DNA of 64,000 bases from Actinopolyspora mortivallis DSM 44261 (GCF_000384035.1 NZ_KB913024.1:1769087-1833086); one strand, 5' to 3'. Numbered from the stretch's first letter, positions 35,007 through 44,399 are shown. The notes: generated by a model from the letters alone, not told the origin. Numbers and translations are program-made.

Positions 35007-37532
35007 TCACGAGGAGGCCGTCCCGGCCGCGGAGCGCACCGAGAAACGCAGTCGGTCCTGGTCTGCCTCGACCACGACACGCTGTCCCTGGGCGAGTTCA
35101 CCGTCCAGCAGCAGGTCGGAGAGGGAGTCGTCCACCTCGCGCTGGATGGTGCGTCGCAGCGGACGGGCGCCGAACTCGGGTTGGTGTCCGTGTTCGGTGA
35201 GCCAGTCCACTGCCGAGTCCTCGAAGGTGATCTCGATCCCCTGGGACCGCAGGCGCTGCCTCGTCTCGTCCAGCAGGAGCTCGGTGATGCGCCGCAGCTG
35301 CTCGGACTCCAGTTTGCGGAACATCACGATCTCGTCGATGCGGTTCAGGAACTCGGGGCGGAAGGACTCGCGCAGCCGCGCCATCAGACGTTCCCGGGCC
35401 GGTTCCGCGGTCTGGTCCTCCTCCCGAGTGGTGAAGCCGAGCACCCCGGAGCGGTTCGAGATGATGTCCGAGCCGAGGTTACTGGTCATGATCAGCACCG
35501 TGTTGCGGAAGTCCACGGTGCGCCCCTGGCCGTCGGTGAGCCTTCCGTCCTCCATGACCTGGAGCAGGATGTTGAAGACGTCGGTGTGGGCCTTCTCGAT
35601 CTCGTCGAGCAACACCACCGAGTAGGGACGGCGGCGCACTTCCTCGGTGAGCTGGCCGGCCTCGCCGTAGCCGACGTAGCCCGGAGGAGCCCCGACCATC
35701 CGGCTGGCCGTGTGCCCCTCCTGGTACTCGCTCATGTCGATGCGGATCATGCGGTCCTGGTCGCCGAACAGGGACTCGGCCAACGCCCGGGCCAGCTCGG
35801 TCTTTCCCACCCCGGTGGGGCCGAGGAACAGGAAGGTTCCGACCGGCCTGTTCGGGTCGCCCATGCCGGTACGGGAACGACGCACCGCGCGTGAGACCGC
35901 CTGCACCGCCTCGTCCTGGCCGATCACCCTGTGGTGCAGCTGCTCCTCGAGCCGCATGAGGCGGCCCTTCTCCTCCTCGGTGAGCTGGGTGACCGGGATG
36001 CCGGTGGCCCGGGAGACGACCTCGGCGATGTCGTTCGAACTGACCTCCGGAATCCCGTCCGGGTTGTTCCGCTGCTGGCGGATCCGGGCCTGCACCTGGT
36101 TGATCTGGTCGCGCAGCTTGGAGGCCTGCTCGTAGTCCTCGTTGGTGACCGCCTGGGCTTTGTCCCTGCTCAGCTGCTCGGCCTGTTCCTCCAGCTCCCG
36201 TACGTCCGTGGTGGGGGTGCGGGTACGCAGTCGCTTGCGGGCACCGGCCTGGTCGAGCAGGTCGATCGCCTTGTCCGGCAGGTAGCGGTCGGTGACGTAG
36301 CGGTCGGCCAGCTCGGCTGCGGAGTTGATCGCCTCGTCACTGAACCGTACCTGGTGGTGGGCCTCGTAGCGGTCCCGCAGTCCGCGCATGATCTGCACGG
36401 TGTCCTCGACGCTGGGCTCGGCCACGTCGATGCGTTGGAAGCGTCGTTCCAGCGCGGCGTCCTTCTCGATGTTCTTGCGGTACTCGTCCAGGGTGGTCGC
36501 TCCGACCACGTGCAGCTCGCCCCGCGCCAACCGGGGCTTGAGCATGTTGCCCGCGTCGACGGCCCCCTCCGAACCGCCCGCTCCGACCACGGTGTGCAGC
36601 TCGTCGATGAAGATGATCAGCTGTTCGCTCTGCTGGCTGATCTCGTCGATGATCTTGTTCATGCGTTCCTCGAAATCCCCCCGGTAGCGGGTTCCCGCCA
36701 CCACGCCGGAGACGTCGAGCTGCACGACCCGTTTGTTGGCGAGCACGTCGGGCACCTCGCCGTCCACGATGCGCTGGGCTATGCCCTCGACCACGGAGGT
36801 CTTGCCCACCCCGGCTTCCCCGATGAGCACGGGGTTGTTCTTGGTGCGCCGGGACAGCACCTCCACGGTCTGTTCGATCTCGGACTCCCTGCCGATCACC
36901 GGGTCGAGTCCGCCGTCACGGGCCTTGGCGGTCAGGTCCTGGCCGTACTCGTCCAGGGTGGGCGTCGAGCTGTGCTGCTGCGTCTCGCCGCTCTGCTGTC
37001 CGGTTCCCCGGCTCGCCGTGCCGCTCTGCAGCGCTTCCAGGGTCACGTGGGCCGCGGAGAGGATCTGACCCGCTGTCGACTCGCGGTTGGCCGCCAGCGC
37101 GAGCAGCAGGTGGTCGGGGCCGATGTAGGAGGAGCCCACGGCCCGGGCCACCCGGTGTGCGTCCAGCAGGGCGCGTTTGGCCGCGGGAGTCAGGGCGGGG
37201 GGCTGGTCGGTGCTCTCGGTCTGCGGCAGCTGCTGTTCGATGCCCTGGGCGATCGAGGCGGGGTCCGCTCCGGCGCGTTCGAGCATCGACCGGGTCGTCT
37301 CGATCTGGGTGGCCGCCCAGAGCAGGTGGTGGGCGTCCAGGTCGTGTCCGCCGCGTTCGGCGGTGAAACGGGCGGCGGTGGCCATCAGTTCCTGGGCCTG
37401 GTGGGTCATCAGCCGGGTGATGTCGACGCGCTGCACCGGCCGCGGTGTTCCGCCCTGTCCGCCGAGAAAACGGGCGAGGAAGTCGTCGAACGGGCTCGAA
37501 CCGGGACCGCCGGCACCGAAAAAGTTGGTCAT
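35007..37532 (-). CDS. ClpC-like AAA+ unfoldase (Clp ATPase)
   Basis: 841 residues: Clp N-domain repeats (~35-170), first AAA module with Walker A GEAGVGKT (~238-245), a short middle region with a UVR-like motif ([21 protein letters not shown]), and a second AAA module with GPTGVGKT (~571-578). A GVLGF tripeptide loop (~698-700) is the ClpP-docking LGF motif, and the long ClpB M-domain is missing, so it looks like a ClpP partner rather than ClpB. The Gly/Phe-rich start [20 protein letters not shown] differs from the main ClpC. ATG 37532 follows AAAGAGG; an in-frame upstream GTG/ATG extension of seven residues is less likely. Confidence 0.88.
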   Translation of the reverse strand: MTNFFGAGGPGSSPFDDFLARFLGGQGGTPRPVQRVDITRLMTHQAQELMATAARFTAERGGHDLDAHHLLWAATQIETTRSMLERAGADPASIAQGIEQQLPQTESTDQPPALTPAAKRALLDAHRVARAVGSSYIGPDHLLLALAANRESTAGQILSAAHVTLEALQSGTASRGTGQQSGETQQHSSTPTLDEYGQDLTAKARDGGLDPVIGRESEIEQTVEVLSRRTKNNPVLIGEAGVGKTSVVEGIAQRIVDGEVPDVLANKRVVQLDVSGVVAGTRYRGDFEERMNKIIDEISQQSEQLIIFIDELHTVVGAGGSEGAVDAGNMLKPRLARGELHVVGATTLDEYRKNIEKDAALERRFQRIDVAEPSVEDTVQIMRGLRDRYEAHHQVRFSDEAINSAAELADRYVTDRYLPDKAIDLLDQAGARKRLRTRTPTTDVRELEEQAEQLSRDKAQAVTNEDYEQASKLRDQINQVQARIRQQRNNPDGIPEVSSNDIAEVVSRATGIPVTQLTEEEKGRLMRLEEQLHHRVIGQDEAVQAVSRAVRRSRTGMGDPNRPVGTFLFLGPTGVGKTELARALAESLFGDQDRMIRIDMSEYQEGHTASRMVGAPPGYVGYGEAGQLTEEVRRRPYSVVLLDEIEKAHTDVFNILLQVMEDGRLTDGQGRTVDFRNTVLIMTSNLGSDIISNRSGVLGFTTREEDQTAEPARERLMARLRESFRPEFLNRIDEIVMFRKLESEQLRRITELLLDETRQRLRSQGIEITFEDSAVDWLTEHGHQPEFGARPLRRTIQREVDDSLSDLLLDGELAQGQRVVVEADQDRLRFSVRSAAGTASS

Positions 37533-37618
37533 CACTACCTCTTTCGTCCGCACGCTTCGTTGGAGAGCGCATCGCTTCCAACGTGAGCATTGCCGGTTGG
37601 TATTCCTGCGTCGGTTGC

Positions 37619-37649
37619 ACTCAAGACTAACGCATCCAATGGGCTCAAG
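37619..37649. promoter_or_regulatory. Two CTCAAG direct repeats upstream of the ClpC-like gene
   Basis: ACTCAAG (37619-37625) and GCTCAAG (37643-37649) lie 24 bases apart in the ClpC-like promoter region, 90-120 bases before the start. ACTCAAG equals one arm of the HspR operator (HAIR, CTTGAGT-N7-ACTCAAG), but the partner arm is absent at the right spacing, so regulation by HspR is only suggested. Confidence 0.3.
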
Positions 37650-37679
37650 GTGGCGTTGATCGTGGAGTTGTGGAGTGGA

Positions 37680-38678
37680 TCACGGCTGTCTGTCGCGAGT
37701 GCGGGGCTCGTCCTCCTGCTGCTGTCCCCGTCGGTGGGCACCGGGGGTCTCCGTGATGGCCCTTTCGAGTTGTGCCCGGCTCAGTTTCGATCGACCCCTG
37801 ATGTTCAGTTCCCTGGCCCTGCGACGGAGTTCGTCCCGGGTGAGGCTGGAGACCTCCCGCTCGGCGAGATCCGGCCGGGGTGTTGGTTCCCGTTCCGAAC
37901 GGTGGTGGCGGGCGAGTTCGACGCTGTGCCGCAACGCCTCGGCGAGCTCCGGGGCTTCGGCGGGCTCTGCGGGGTCGGTGCGGGTCACCGGGGAACGTCC
38001 CCGCGCCTTGTCCAGCAGCAGCTGTCGCACCCGGGCGGTGTAGGTGTCGGTGTACCGGGAGGGCTGCCAGGGCTCGCTCATCGAACGGATGAGGTCGGTG
38101 GCCAGTTGCAGTTCCCGGCCGCTCCGTTGGTCGGCCCGGGGAGGACTCACCACCGTGGGCGGGTCGCGCACCTCGTCGGGGAAGAACAGGGTGCTCAGCG
38201 CCAGGGCGCCGCTGTGGGCGTGCACCGCGGTGAGGTACTCCCTGCCGTGCAGCACGAAGGTGGCGATACCGGCACGGTTCGTGTCGAGCATGGCTCGGTG
38301 CAACAGGCGGTAGGGGCGGTCCTGCTGCTCGTCCGTGGGGGCGAGCCAGTAGGTGTGGTGGAAGCACACCGGGTCGATCTCGGTCAGCTCCACGAAACCG
38401 TCGATCTCGATCGTGCGGGAACGCACCGGGGCCAGCTCGTCCAGTTCCCACTGTTCCACCGTCACCAGGGTCCCGCCGACGTCGCGCCCCTTGACGATGT
38501 CCTCGTTGCGCAACTGCTCACCGGTGCGCTCGTTGACCTTGCGGTAGCGCACCCGGTCGTGTGTGCCGCGTTGGTACTGGTTGAAACGGATACTGTGGTC
38601 CTCGGTGGCGTTGTAGAGCCCGACGGGGACGGTCACCAGCCCGAACGTGAGGAATCCGTTCCAGATCTTCTGCGGCAT
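37680..38678 (-). CDS. ku: Ku protein, non-homologous end joining
   Basis: 332 residues. The bacterial Ku core is clear from MPQKIWNGFLTFGLVTVPVGLYNAT through the GRDVGGTLVTVEQWELDEL, DPVCFHHTYWLAPT and LHGREYLTAV segments; the ~80-residue C-terminus is basic (RRRARELNIRGRSKLSRAQLERA, resembling a SAP-type DNA-binding tail). Ku binds DNA ends and recruits LigD. No ligD is in the window. ATG 38678 follows AGGAGGAAGGAC, a strong ribosome site; the frame extends upstream to 38798 without support. Confidence 0.95.
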   Translation of the reverse strand: MPQKIWNGFLTFGLVTVPVGLYNATEDHSIRFNQYQRGTHDRVRYRKVNERTGEQLRNEDIVKGRDVGGTLVTVEQWELDELAPVRSRTIEIDGFVELTEIDPVCFHHTYWLAPTDEQQDRPYRLLHRAMLDTNRAGIATFVLHGREYLTAVHAHSGALALSTLFFPDEVRDPPTVVSPPRADQRSGRELQLATDLIRSMSEPWQPSRYTDTYTARVRQLLLDKARGRSPVTRTDPAEPAEAPELAEALRHSVELARHHRSEREPTPRPDLAEREVSSLTRDELRRRARELNIRGRSKLSRAQLERAITETPGAHRRGQQQEDEPRTRDRQP

Positions 38679-38794
38679 GTCCTTCCTCCTCCGCCCGCTC
38701 GGCGAGACCGCCGACACCGCGCGGCGCACCGCTTCCGACGTGCCGCCTCCTGTCGGCAGGATGCCCAGGGCGCGGGAGCGGACAAACCTCCCGC

Positions 38795-40573
38795 TCAACG
38801 GTCCGGCCCGTCGAGTCGGCGGATCCGGTGGGTGCCGTCCGGCAGCCGCAGCGTGTAGCCCTCCCGGCGCAGACGCTCCAACAGCGGGACCACCACACGA
38901 CGTGTGGTTCGCAACGCTTCCCGGGCCTGGGCCGGAGTGAACGGGGAGGGCAGGGCGGCCAGCCGGTGGGCGGCCCGGCGTGGCGCGTCGGGGAGCAGGT
39001 AGACGTTCTCGGCGAGTTTGAGCAGTTCACCCGCCGTGGTGGCCGCACCGAGCTCGGCGCGGCCCAACCCCAGCTCCCGCAGTTCCCCGGCGGTGGGAGG
39101 GTCGAAGGGGGTGGTGCGCAGTCGGTCCCGCAACGCGGCGATCCCGGGGGGAAGTCGCTCGCCCAGTGGGGTGTTCAGGCACAGTCGTCCCGCTCGGGCG
39201 CTCACCCCGGCCAGCCGTGGATGAGTGAGCACGAGGTCCAGCAGCGCGCGGTCCGGCAGTCCCAGAGCACGCAGTGCTTCTCCTTCCGTGAGACCGTCAC
39301 TCAGCGGTCGCTCCTCCCGCCGCCGTTCGAGCATGGCGAGCAGGGTCTCGGCGTGCTCTCGCAGGGTCCGTGGGTCCAGCAGCCACTGCCCGCAGCGGTG
39401 CGCGGCGGGGGGAGGGGCCAGTCCCATCGCCCGCAGCTCGTGCAGGCGTAGGGCTCCGTGCCTGCGCAACAGGGAGGTGGCGACGGTGTGTTCCTGGTCG
39501 TCCAGCTCACGGGCCCTGGCCCGGGCGGCCCCTCGGCGCCGCAGTGGGGGAGGGCGGACGTCGAGCACGGTGACCCCGGCCGGAACCCGGTTCCGGCCGG
39601 GGTCACGCAGCAGGGCCCGGTCCCCGACACGCAGCGGCAGCGGGCGGTCGAGGGACAGGCGCGCGATGTCCCCGCCCAGAGGACGTACCCGGGTTCCGGC
39701 CGTGGCCGAACCGATGTGCAGGGTCAGCTCGCGGGGCAGTTCTCCGGGGGGTGTGGGGGACAGGCGCGCGTCGACGGTGTCCGTGCTCCACCACGCGCCG
39801 GGGGTGATCAGGGCGTCCCCGCGCCGCAGCTCGTCGACACGCAGGCCCCGCAGGTTCAGTGCCACCCGAGCGGTGGCCCGCACCCGTTCGGTTCGTTCCC
39901 CGAGGGTGTGCAGGTCGCGGATGGTGGTACGTCGTCCGGTACGGGCCAGTTCCAGTTCCGTGCCGGGGGAGAGTTCTCCGCTCGGCAGGGTGGCGGTGAC
40001 CACGGTGCCCGCTCCTCGGATGGTGAACACCCGGTCCAGCCACACCCGTACCTCACCCTCGTGTCTCGGGTTCGGCAGGGCGCACACGACCCGTTCGAGG
40101 GTGGCGACCAGTTCGGAGGTCCCGCTCTGGTCACCCGCTCCGAGTGTCACGGCGGGGATCCCCGCCAGGGTGCTGGCTTCGAGTCGTCTTCGGGCCTGCC
40201 GGAGGGCCGCGCTCGGCTCGGCCAGGTCGGAACGGGTGATCGCGAGTATCCCGTGTTCGACCCCGAGGGCGTGCAGGGCCTGTAGGTGTTCCTCGGACTG
40301 CGGCATCCATCCCTCGTCGGCGGCGACCACGAACAGCACGGCGGGGATCTCGCCGATCCCGGCGAGCATGTTGCCCACGAAACGTCGGTGGCCCGGAACG
40401 TCGACGAAGACCAGGGTTTCCCCCGAGGGGAGTTCGGTCCAGGCGAATCCGAGGTCGATGGTCAGGCCCCGTCGTTTCTCCTCGCTCCAGCGATCCGGAT
40501 CTGTTCCGGTGAGGGCGGCGACCAGAGTGGATTTTCCGTGGTCCACGTGGCCGGCGGTGGCGATCACCCGCAT
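38795..40573 (-). CDS. selB: SelB, selenocysteine-specific elongation factor
   Basis: 592 residues. The GTPase part starts TAGHVDHGKST (P-loop) with KRRGLTIDLGFAW (switch I), VDVPGHRRF (G3) and a truncated NKxD site (TRSDLAE). Domains II-III (~residues 170-330) and a C-terminal winged-helix region (~370-590, e.g. LLRRHGALRLHELRAMGL) follow; those helices bind the SECIS element of the mRNA. It carries Sec-tRNA to in-frame UGA codons. The start ATG 40573 shares one base with the selA stop (TGATG), so selA-selB is coupled. Length and motifs are normal. Confidence 0.95.
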   Translation of the reverse strand: MRVIATAGHVDHGKSTLVAALTGTDPDRWSEEKRRGLTIDLGFAWTELPSGETLVFVDVPGHRRFVGNMLAGIGEIPAVLFVVAADEGWMPQSEEHLQALHALGVEHGILAITRSDLAEPSAALRQARRRLEASTLAGIPAVTLGAGDQSGTSELVATLERVVCALPNPRHEGEVRVWLDRVFTIRGAGTVVTATLPSGELSPGTELELARTGRRTTIRDLHTLGERTERVRATARVALNLRGLRVDELRRGDALITPGAWWSTDTVDARLSPTPPGELPRELTLHIGSATAGTRVRPLGGDIARLSLDRPLPLRVGDRALLRDPGRNRVPAGVTVLDVRPPPLRRRGAARARARELDDQEHTVATSLLRRHGALRLHELRAMGLAPPPAAHRCGQWLLDPRTLREHAETLLAMLERRREERPLSDGLTEGEALRALGLPDRALLDLVLTHPRLAGVSARAGRLCLNTPLGERLPPGIAALRDRLRTTPFDPPTAGELRELGLGRAELGAATTAGELLKLAENVYLLPDAPRRAAHRLAALPSPFTPAQAREALRTTRRVVVPLLERLRREGYTLRLPDGTHRIRRLDGPDR

Positions 40574-41883
40574 CACGGCTCCGGAGCGGTACGGGCGGCG
40601 TGGACCGCCGCGAGGATCTCGGGATCGTCGGCGGGGTCCAACGCGAACAGGTCGAGCAGGCACCGACCGCGTTCCACACGGGTCAGTACGGCGGGCTCTC
40701 CTCGCCGGAGCGCTGGTTCGTAGTGTTCGGGCAGTGCCACGGCGGCGCTCGGCAGTTCCACACCGGGTGCGCCACCACCGCCCACGGTGGCGGTGGTGGT
40801 TTCGTGGGTGGCGGGCACACCGGCCGCGGCGAGTTTCTCGGCGATGCCTTCGGCACGTTCACGCAGCTCACCAGGGTCACGTCGCAGGGATTCGGCGGTG
40901 GGGGTGGAAGGGCCGGTCAGGGTGGCGTGCAGGGCGGAGAGGGTGAGTTTGTCCACGCGCAGGGCCCGGGCGAGCGGGTGGCGGCGAAGTCGCGTGACGA
41001 GCGGTGCCGTACCCAGCAACAGCCCGGACTGTGGTCCGCCGAGGAGCTTGTCCCCGCTGCAGGTGACCAGGTCCGCTCCGGAGGCGAGTGCACTGTTGGC
41101 GTCGGGTTCCGCGGGCAGCCGGGCATGGGGGGAGAGCAGGCCGGAACCGATGTCGACCACCACGGGGGCGGGCAGTACTGCCAGCTCGGCCACCTCGACG
41201 GTGGAGGTGAAACCGCTGATCACGAAGTTGGAGGGGTGTACCTTGAGCACGCAGCCCGTGTCGGGTCCCACGGCTCTGCGGTAGTCCTCGAGGTGCACGC
41301 GGTTGGTGGTGCCGACCTCGCGCAGTCGTGCGCCGGTGGATTCCAGCAGTTCGGGGATGCGGAAACCGTCCCCGATCTCGACCATCTCCCCGCGTGCCAG
41401 CACGATCTCCCGTCCCGCGGCCAGTCCGGTCGCGACCAGGGCCAGGGCGGCCGCACCGTTGTTGACCACATGGGCCTCGGCGGCGGCCGGCACGGCCTCC
41501 AGCAGGGCGCCTCGGGTGTTCGCGGCGCGGCGGCCGCGAACACCCGTTTCGGTGTCGAGTTCGACGTCGCAGGTTCCCGCGCTCTCCCACAACGCGTGGC
41601 GGGCGGCCTCGGACAGGCGGGCGCGTCCCAGGTTGGTGTGCAGCAACACCCCGGTCGCGTTGTGGACCGCGCGGAGTCCTCCCGCTCCACGCGGCAGCTG
41701 TCGGAGTGCCTCGTCGACGACGTTCTGCGGGGAGATCTCCCCCTTCCGCGCCCGTTGCTGGGCGGCGCGGACGACGCGTTTGACGCTCTGCCGGCCGAAG
41801 CGCTCGACCGCGGCGGCGAGGGGAGGTTCGCCGAGTACTCGGTCGGTGGCGGGGATGTTCCGGCGTTCGTCCACGTCGAACAC
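40573..41883 (-). CDS. selA: SelA, L-seryl-tRNA(Sec) selenium transferase
   Basis: 436 residues. The PLP-binding lysine lies in CSGDKLLGGPQSG (~residue 285), and the N-terminal motif HNATGVLLHTNLGRARLS plus EMVEIGDGFRIPE are characteristic. It replaces the hydroxyl of Ser-tRNA(Sec) with selenium from selenophosphate. ATG 41883 is the natural start. An AT-rich segment 50-110 bases upstream may hold its promoter. It precedes selB by an overlap of one to three bases and clusters with tRNA-Sec and selD. Confidence 0.96.
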   Translation of the reverse strand: MFDVDERRNIPATDRVLGEPPLAAAVERFGRQSVKRVVRAAQQRARKGEISPQNVVDEALRQLPRGAGGLRAVHNATGVLLHTNLGRARLSEAARHALWESAGTCDVELDTETGVRGRRAANTRGALLEAVPAAAEAHVVNNGAAALALVATGLAAGREIVLARGEMVEIGDGFRIPELLESTGARLREVGTTNRVHLEDYRRAVGPDTGCVLKVHPSNFVISGFTSTVEVAELAVLPAPVVVDIGSGLLSPHARLPAEPDANSALASGADLVTCSGDKLLGGPQSGLLLGTAPLVTRLRRHPLARALRVDKLTLSALHATLTGPSTPTAESLRRDPGELRERAEGIAEKLAAAGVPATHETTTATVGGGGAPGVELPSAAVALPEHYEPALRRGEPAVLTRVERGRCLLDLFALDPADDPEILAAVHAARTAPEP

Positions 41884-41934
41884 GGTACGAGTGGTGACCG
41901 CAGCGTGCGTGTCACTCGCGTCGCCTGTCGGTGC

Positions 41935-41991
41935 TTTAATACATTGATTGTCACTGTTTTTTCAGTATTAAATGAAATAAAAAACAACAGA
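41935..41991. promoter_or_regulatory. Strikingly AT-rich palindromic segment upstream of selA
   Basis: Inside otherwise ~70% GC DNA this 57-base stretch is mostly A/T. It holds an 8-bp perfect inverted repeat (TTTAATAC at 41935-41942 with GTATTAAA at 41965-41972), the short palindrome CTG-TTTTTT-CAG (41954-41965), and a nearby AAAAAACAACAG partner to it. It is 52-110 bases from the selA start and may be its promoter or operator region. Confidence 0.45.
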
Positions 41992-42053
41992 ACCACGCGA
42001 ACCGACAGACTCACACCACCAAAAAACGCAAGGAGTTCAACACTCTCCCCGGA

Positions 42054-42431
42054 ACGAAGAAGTACGTCGAGCGGAAGGACCTTTCCACCGAGGCCCTGCT
42101 TCCCCCGCCGTGCGGCTCCGTAAGGAGATCGACCGACTGTCTTCCCGGGTGAGGAGCAGCGTTCCGAGCGGGCCGTACGTGAGCTGGTGGAGGAGCTCAA
42201 CATCCGCGTCGTCGAGTGGTTGCGGTGCCCACCGGCCCGAAGATCCGGATCGGGCCGGTCGAGGTGGAATCCATGGTGGCGTACTGGATGTGGCACGCTA
42301 CGACCGAGTCGAATCAACTCGACTCCGTGGACACCCCGAGCGAGGGCGGTGGGGGGCCGAACGGGGAAAGACGTCCGGGTGTGTTGGGCAGGTTGCGTTC
42401 CTGGTGGCGTGAGACCCAACGGGAGGAGTAG
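42054..42431 (+). pseudogene. Frameshifted gene remnant between selA and tRNA-Sec
   Basis: The plus strand reads protein-like stretches in three different frames in order: TKKYVERKDLSTEALLPP (42054-), then VRLRKEIDRLSSRVRSS (~42112-), then EEQRSERAVRELVEELNIRV (~42150-), and finally a 71-residue frame from 42216 (IRIGPVEVESMVAYWMWHAT ... RLRSWWRETQREE, stop at 42431). The parts look like one decayed protein with several frameshifts. I do not recognise the family. Each frame alone is too short to trust, so the evidence is the order of the pieces. Confidence 0.35.
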
Positions 42432-42459
42432 CCACGAGGGCCGCGAACTCGTCCGCTTG

Positions 42460-42555
42460 TGGCGGAGGCGGACGGGAATCGAACCCGCCTGACCGAGTTG
42501 CTCGGCCACGTCGGTTTTGAAGACCGCGGGGGCCACCAGGCACCCTTACGCCTCC
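42460..42555 (-). tRNA. selC: tRNA-Sec (anticodon TCA)
   Basis: On the minus strand a 96-base tRNA runs from GGAGGCG at 42555 to an encoded CCA at 42460-42462. The anticodon TCA (42520-42518) is flanked by the 7-base loop CTTCAAA. The acceptor arm is long (GGAGGCGT against CCGCCTCC), and a large variable arm (GTGGCCGAGCAACTCGGTCA) and the T arm GGGTTCGATTCCC are clear. Length and long extra arm are typical of selenocysteine tRNA, not suppressor or serine types. It is divergent from selD with about 60 bases between. Confidence 0.95.
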
Positions 42556-42615
42556 CCGAACATCTCACCTCGTCGTGTCATGCCGATGAGCGCCGGATGC
42601 TCTAGTTTCGCGTTC

Positions 42616-43617
42616 ATGGCCGACATCGAGGTTTCTCCTTCCGAAACATACCGCCTGACGCGTTATGCGCACGGTGGAGGTTGTGCCTGCAAGATCCCGC
42701 CGGACGAGCTCGGAGACATGCTCGGTTCCGTCGACCTGCCCGGCGGTGGTGATCTGCTGGTGGGGGCCGGGGACGATGCGGCCGTCGTTCGGACGGAGAC
42801 GGACACCGCGCTCGTGGCCACCACGGACTTCTTCACCCCCGTGGTGGACGATCCCTACGACTGGGGGCGGATCGCCGCGGCGAACGCGTTGTCCGATGTG
42901 TACGCGATGGGGGCGGTGCCGGTGGTCGCGGTGAACCTGCTGGGCTGGCCCAGGGGGGTGCTGCCGACCGAACTGGCCGAGCGGGTGCTGCGTGGGGGAG
43001 CCGAGATCGCCGGGCTGGCTGGCTGTCCCTTGGCCGGGGGGCACAGTGTGGACGATCCCGAGCCGAAGTACGGCCTGGCGGTCACGGGACGAGCACCGGT
43101 GTCCGGATTGATGCGCAACGACGCGGGCAAGCCCGGGTTGCCGTTGTCGTTGACCAAACCGCTGGGCACCGGGGTGCTCAACAGCAGGCACAAGGCCACG
43201 GGGGAGGTTTTCCCCGAGGCGGTCGAGACGATGGCCACCCTCAACGAGGAGGCCGCCCGGATGGCGAGGGAGGCCGGGGTCGAGTGTGCCACCGACGTGA
43301 CCGGCTTCGGGATGCTCGGTCATCTACGTGAACTGGTCCGGGCCAGTGGGGTTTCCGCGGTGGTGGAGACCGCGGCGGTGCCGTTGTTGGACGGTGCCCG
43401 GCAGGCGGTCCGGGACGGATACGTCAGCGGCGGGAGCAGGCGTAATCTCGCGTGGGTGCGGGAGGGCGCGGATCTGTCCGCGGTGGACGAGGAGCGGGCG
43501 TTGCTGTTGGCCGACGCCCAGACTTCCGGAGGGCTGCTGGTGGCCGGGCAGCTGCCGGGATTTCCCGTGGTCGGTGAGCTCGTGGAACGGGGCGAGTTCG
43601 ACATCACCGTGCGGTGA
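42616..43617 (+). CDS. selD: SelD, selenide water dikinase
   Basis: 333 residues. The catalytic Cys and Lys lie in GGGCACKIPP near residue 20 (a Cys form, not Sec), with VGAGDDAAVV (ATP/metal site), CPLAGGHSVDDPEPKYGLAV and TDVTGFGMLGHL further on. It makes selenophosphate from selenide and ATP, the selenium donor of SelA. ATG 42616 begins just before MADIEVSPSETYRLTRY; there is no ribosome site, so the mRNA may be leaderless. Divergent from tRNA-Sec and followed by a nucleotidyltransferase. Confidence 0.95.
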   Translation: MADIEVSPSETYRLTRYAHGGGCACKIPPDELGDMLGSVDLPGGGDLLVGAGDDAAVVRTETDTALVATTDFFTPVVDDPYDWGRIAAANALSDVYAMGAVPVVAVNLLGWPRGVLPTELAERVLRGGAEIAGLAGCPLAGGHSVDDPEPKYGLAVTGRAPVSGLMRNDAGKPGLPLSLTKPLGTGVLNSRHKATGEVFPEAVETMATLNEEAARMAREAGVECATDVTGFGMLGHLRELVRASGVSAVVETAAVPLLDGARQAVRDGYVSGGSRRNLAWVREGADLSAVDEERALLLADAQTSGGLLVAGQLPGFPVVGELVERGEFDITVR

Positions 43618-43645
43618 TCGTGGAAGAAGAGCTCGGGCGAAGGGC

Positions 43646-44368
43646 TTGCTGTGTGAGCATCCCGGTGTGGAGGCGGTGGCTCTCGGAGGATCACGGGCGC
43701 TGGGTACTCACCGTGTCGACAGTGACTGGGACTTCGCGCTCTACTACCGGGGTGAGTTCGCTCCGCAGAACCTGCGGGAGGTGGGCTGGCCCGGCGAGGT
43801 CTCCGAGCTGGGCTCCTGGGGGAGGATCTTCAACGGTGGTGCCTGGCTGCGGGTGGAGGGCATCCCGGTCGACGTCCATTTCCGTGATCTCGACGAGGTC
43901 GAGCACGAGACCGTGCGGGCACAGCGGGGGAGGTTCCGTTTCGAACCGTTGTTGTTCCACCTGGCCGGCATCCCCTCGTATCTGCTGCCGGCGGAACTGG
44001 TCACCGGCAGGGTGCTGCGTGGGCAGCTGCTCCGGCCGGACTTCCCGTCACGGCTGCGGGAATCCGCCCGGAGCACGTGGTGGTCCTACGCGGAGTTTGT
44101 GTTCGAGTACGCGCGGGCCAATCACGCTCCCTACGGCAGGGTGGCGCAGTGCACGGCGCTGTTGACTCAGGCCGCTTCACAGAGTGCGCATGCCGTGCTG
44201 GCCGGCCGGGGTGAGTGGATCACCAACGAGAAACGTCTGTTGAGCCGGGCGGGGCTGGAGGAGCTGGACGTGATCGTGCGGCGGGCTCGTCCCGACTGTT
44301 TGGAAGAGACGGTCCGTGCGGCCCGTGCGCTGTGCTCCGAGGCGGTGGCCGCGGCGGGGGAGCGGTGA
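43646..44368 (+). CDS. Nucleotidyltransferase-domain protein
   Basis: About 240 residues. The NTase fold motif GGSRALGTHRVDSDWDFALYYRG (G-S-x9-D-x-D) and the third acidic residue in VEGIPVDVHFRD are clear, followed by a helical C-terminal region. It could adenylylate a small molecule or protein; substrate unknown. The start is uncertain: the frame stays open upstream of TTG 43646 with no good site, while a GTG at 43614 overlaps the selD stop (GTGA) in another frame that would need a one-base shift to join. I give the TTG as a conservative start. Confidence 0.65.
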   Translation: MLCEHPGVEAVALGGSRALGTHRVDSDWDFALYYRGEFAPQNLREVGWPGEVSELGSWGRIFNGGAWLRVEGIPVDVHFRDLDEVEHETVRAQRGRFRFEPLLFHLAGIPSYLLPAELVTGRVLRGQLLRPDFPSRLRESARSTWWSYAEFVFEYARANHAPYGRVAQCTALLTQAASQSAHAVLAGRGEWITNEKRLLSRAGLEELDVIVRRARPDCLEETVRAARALCSEAVAAAGER

Positions 44369-44399
44369 CTTCCCCGGCTGTCCCGCGCCGCTTCGTCCC

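Noticed and set aside
42460-42555. Reading the tRNA as a TGA-suppressor or Trp tRNA
   Set aside because: The long variable arm, extended acceptor and adjacency to selA/selB/selD identify it as tRNA-Sec.
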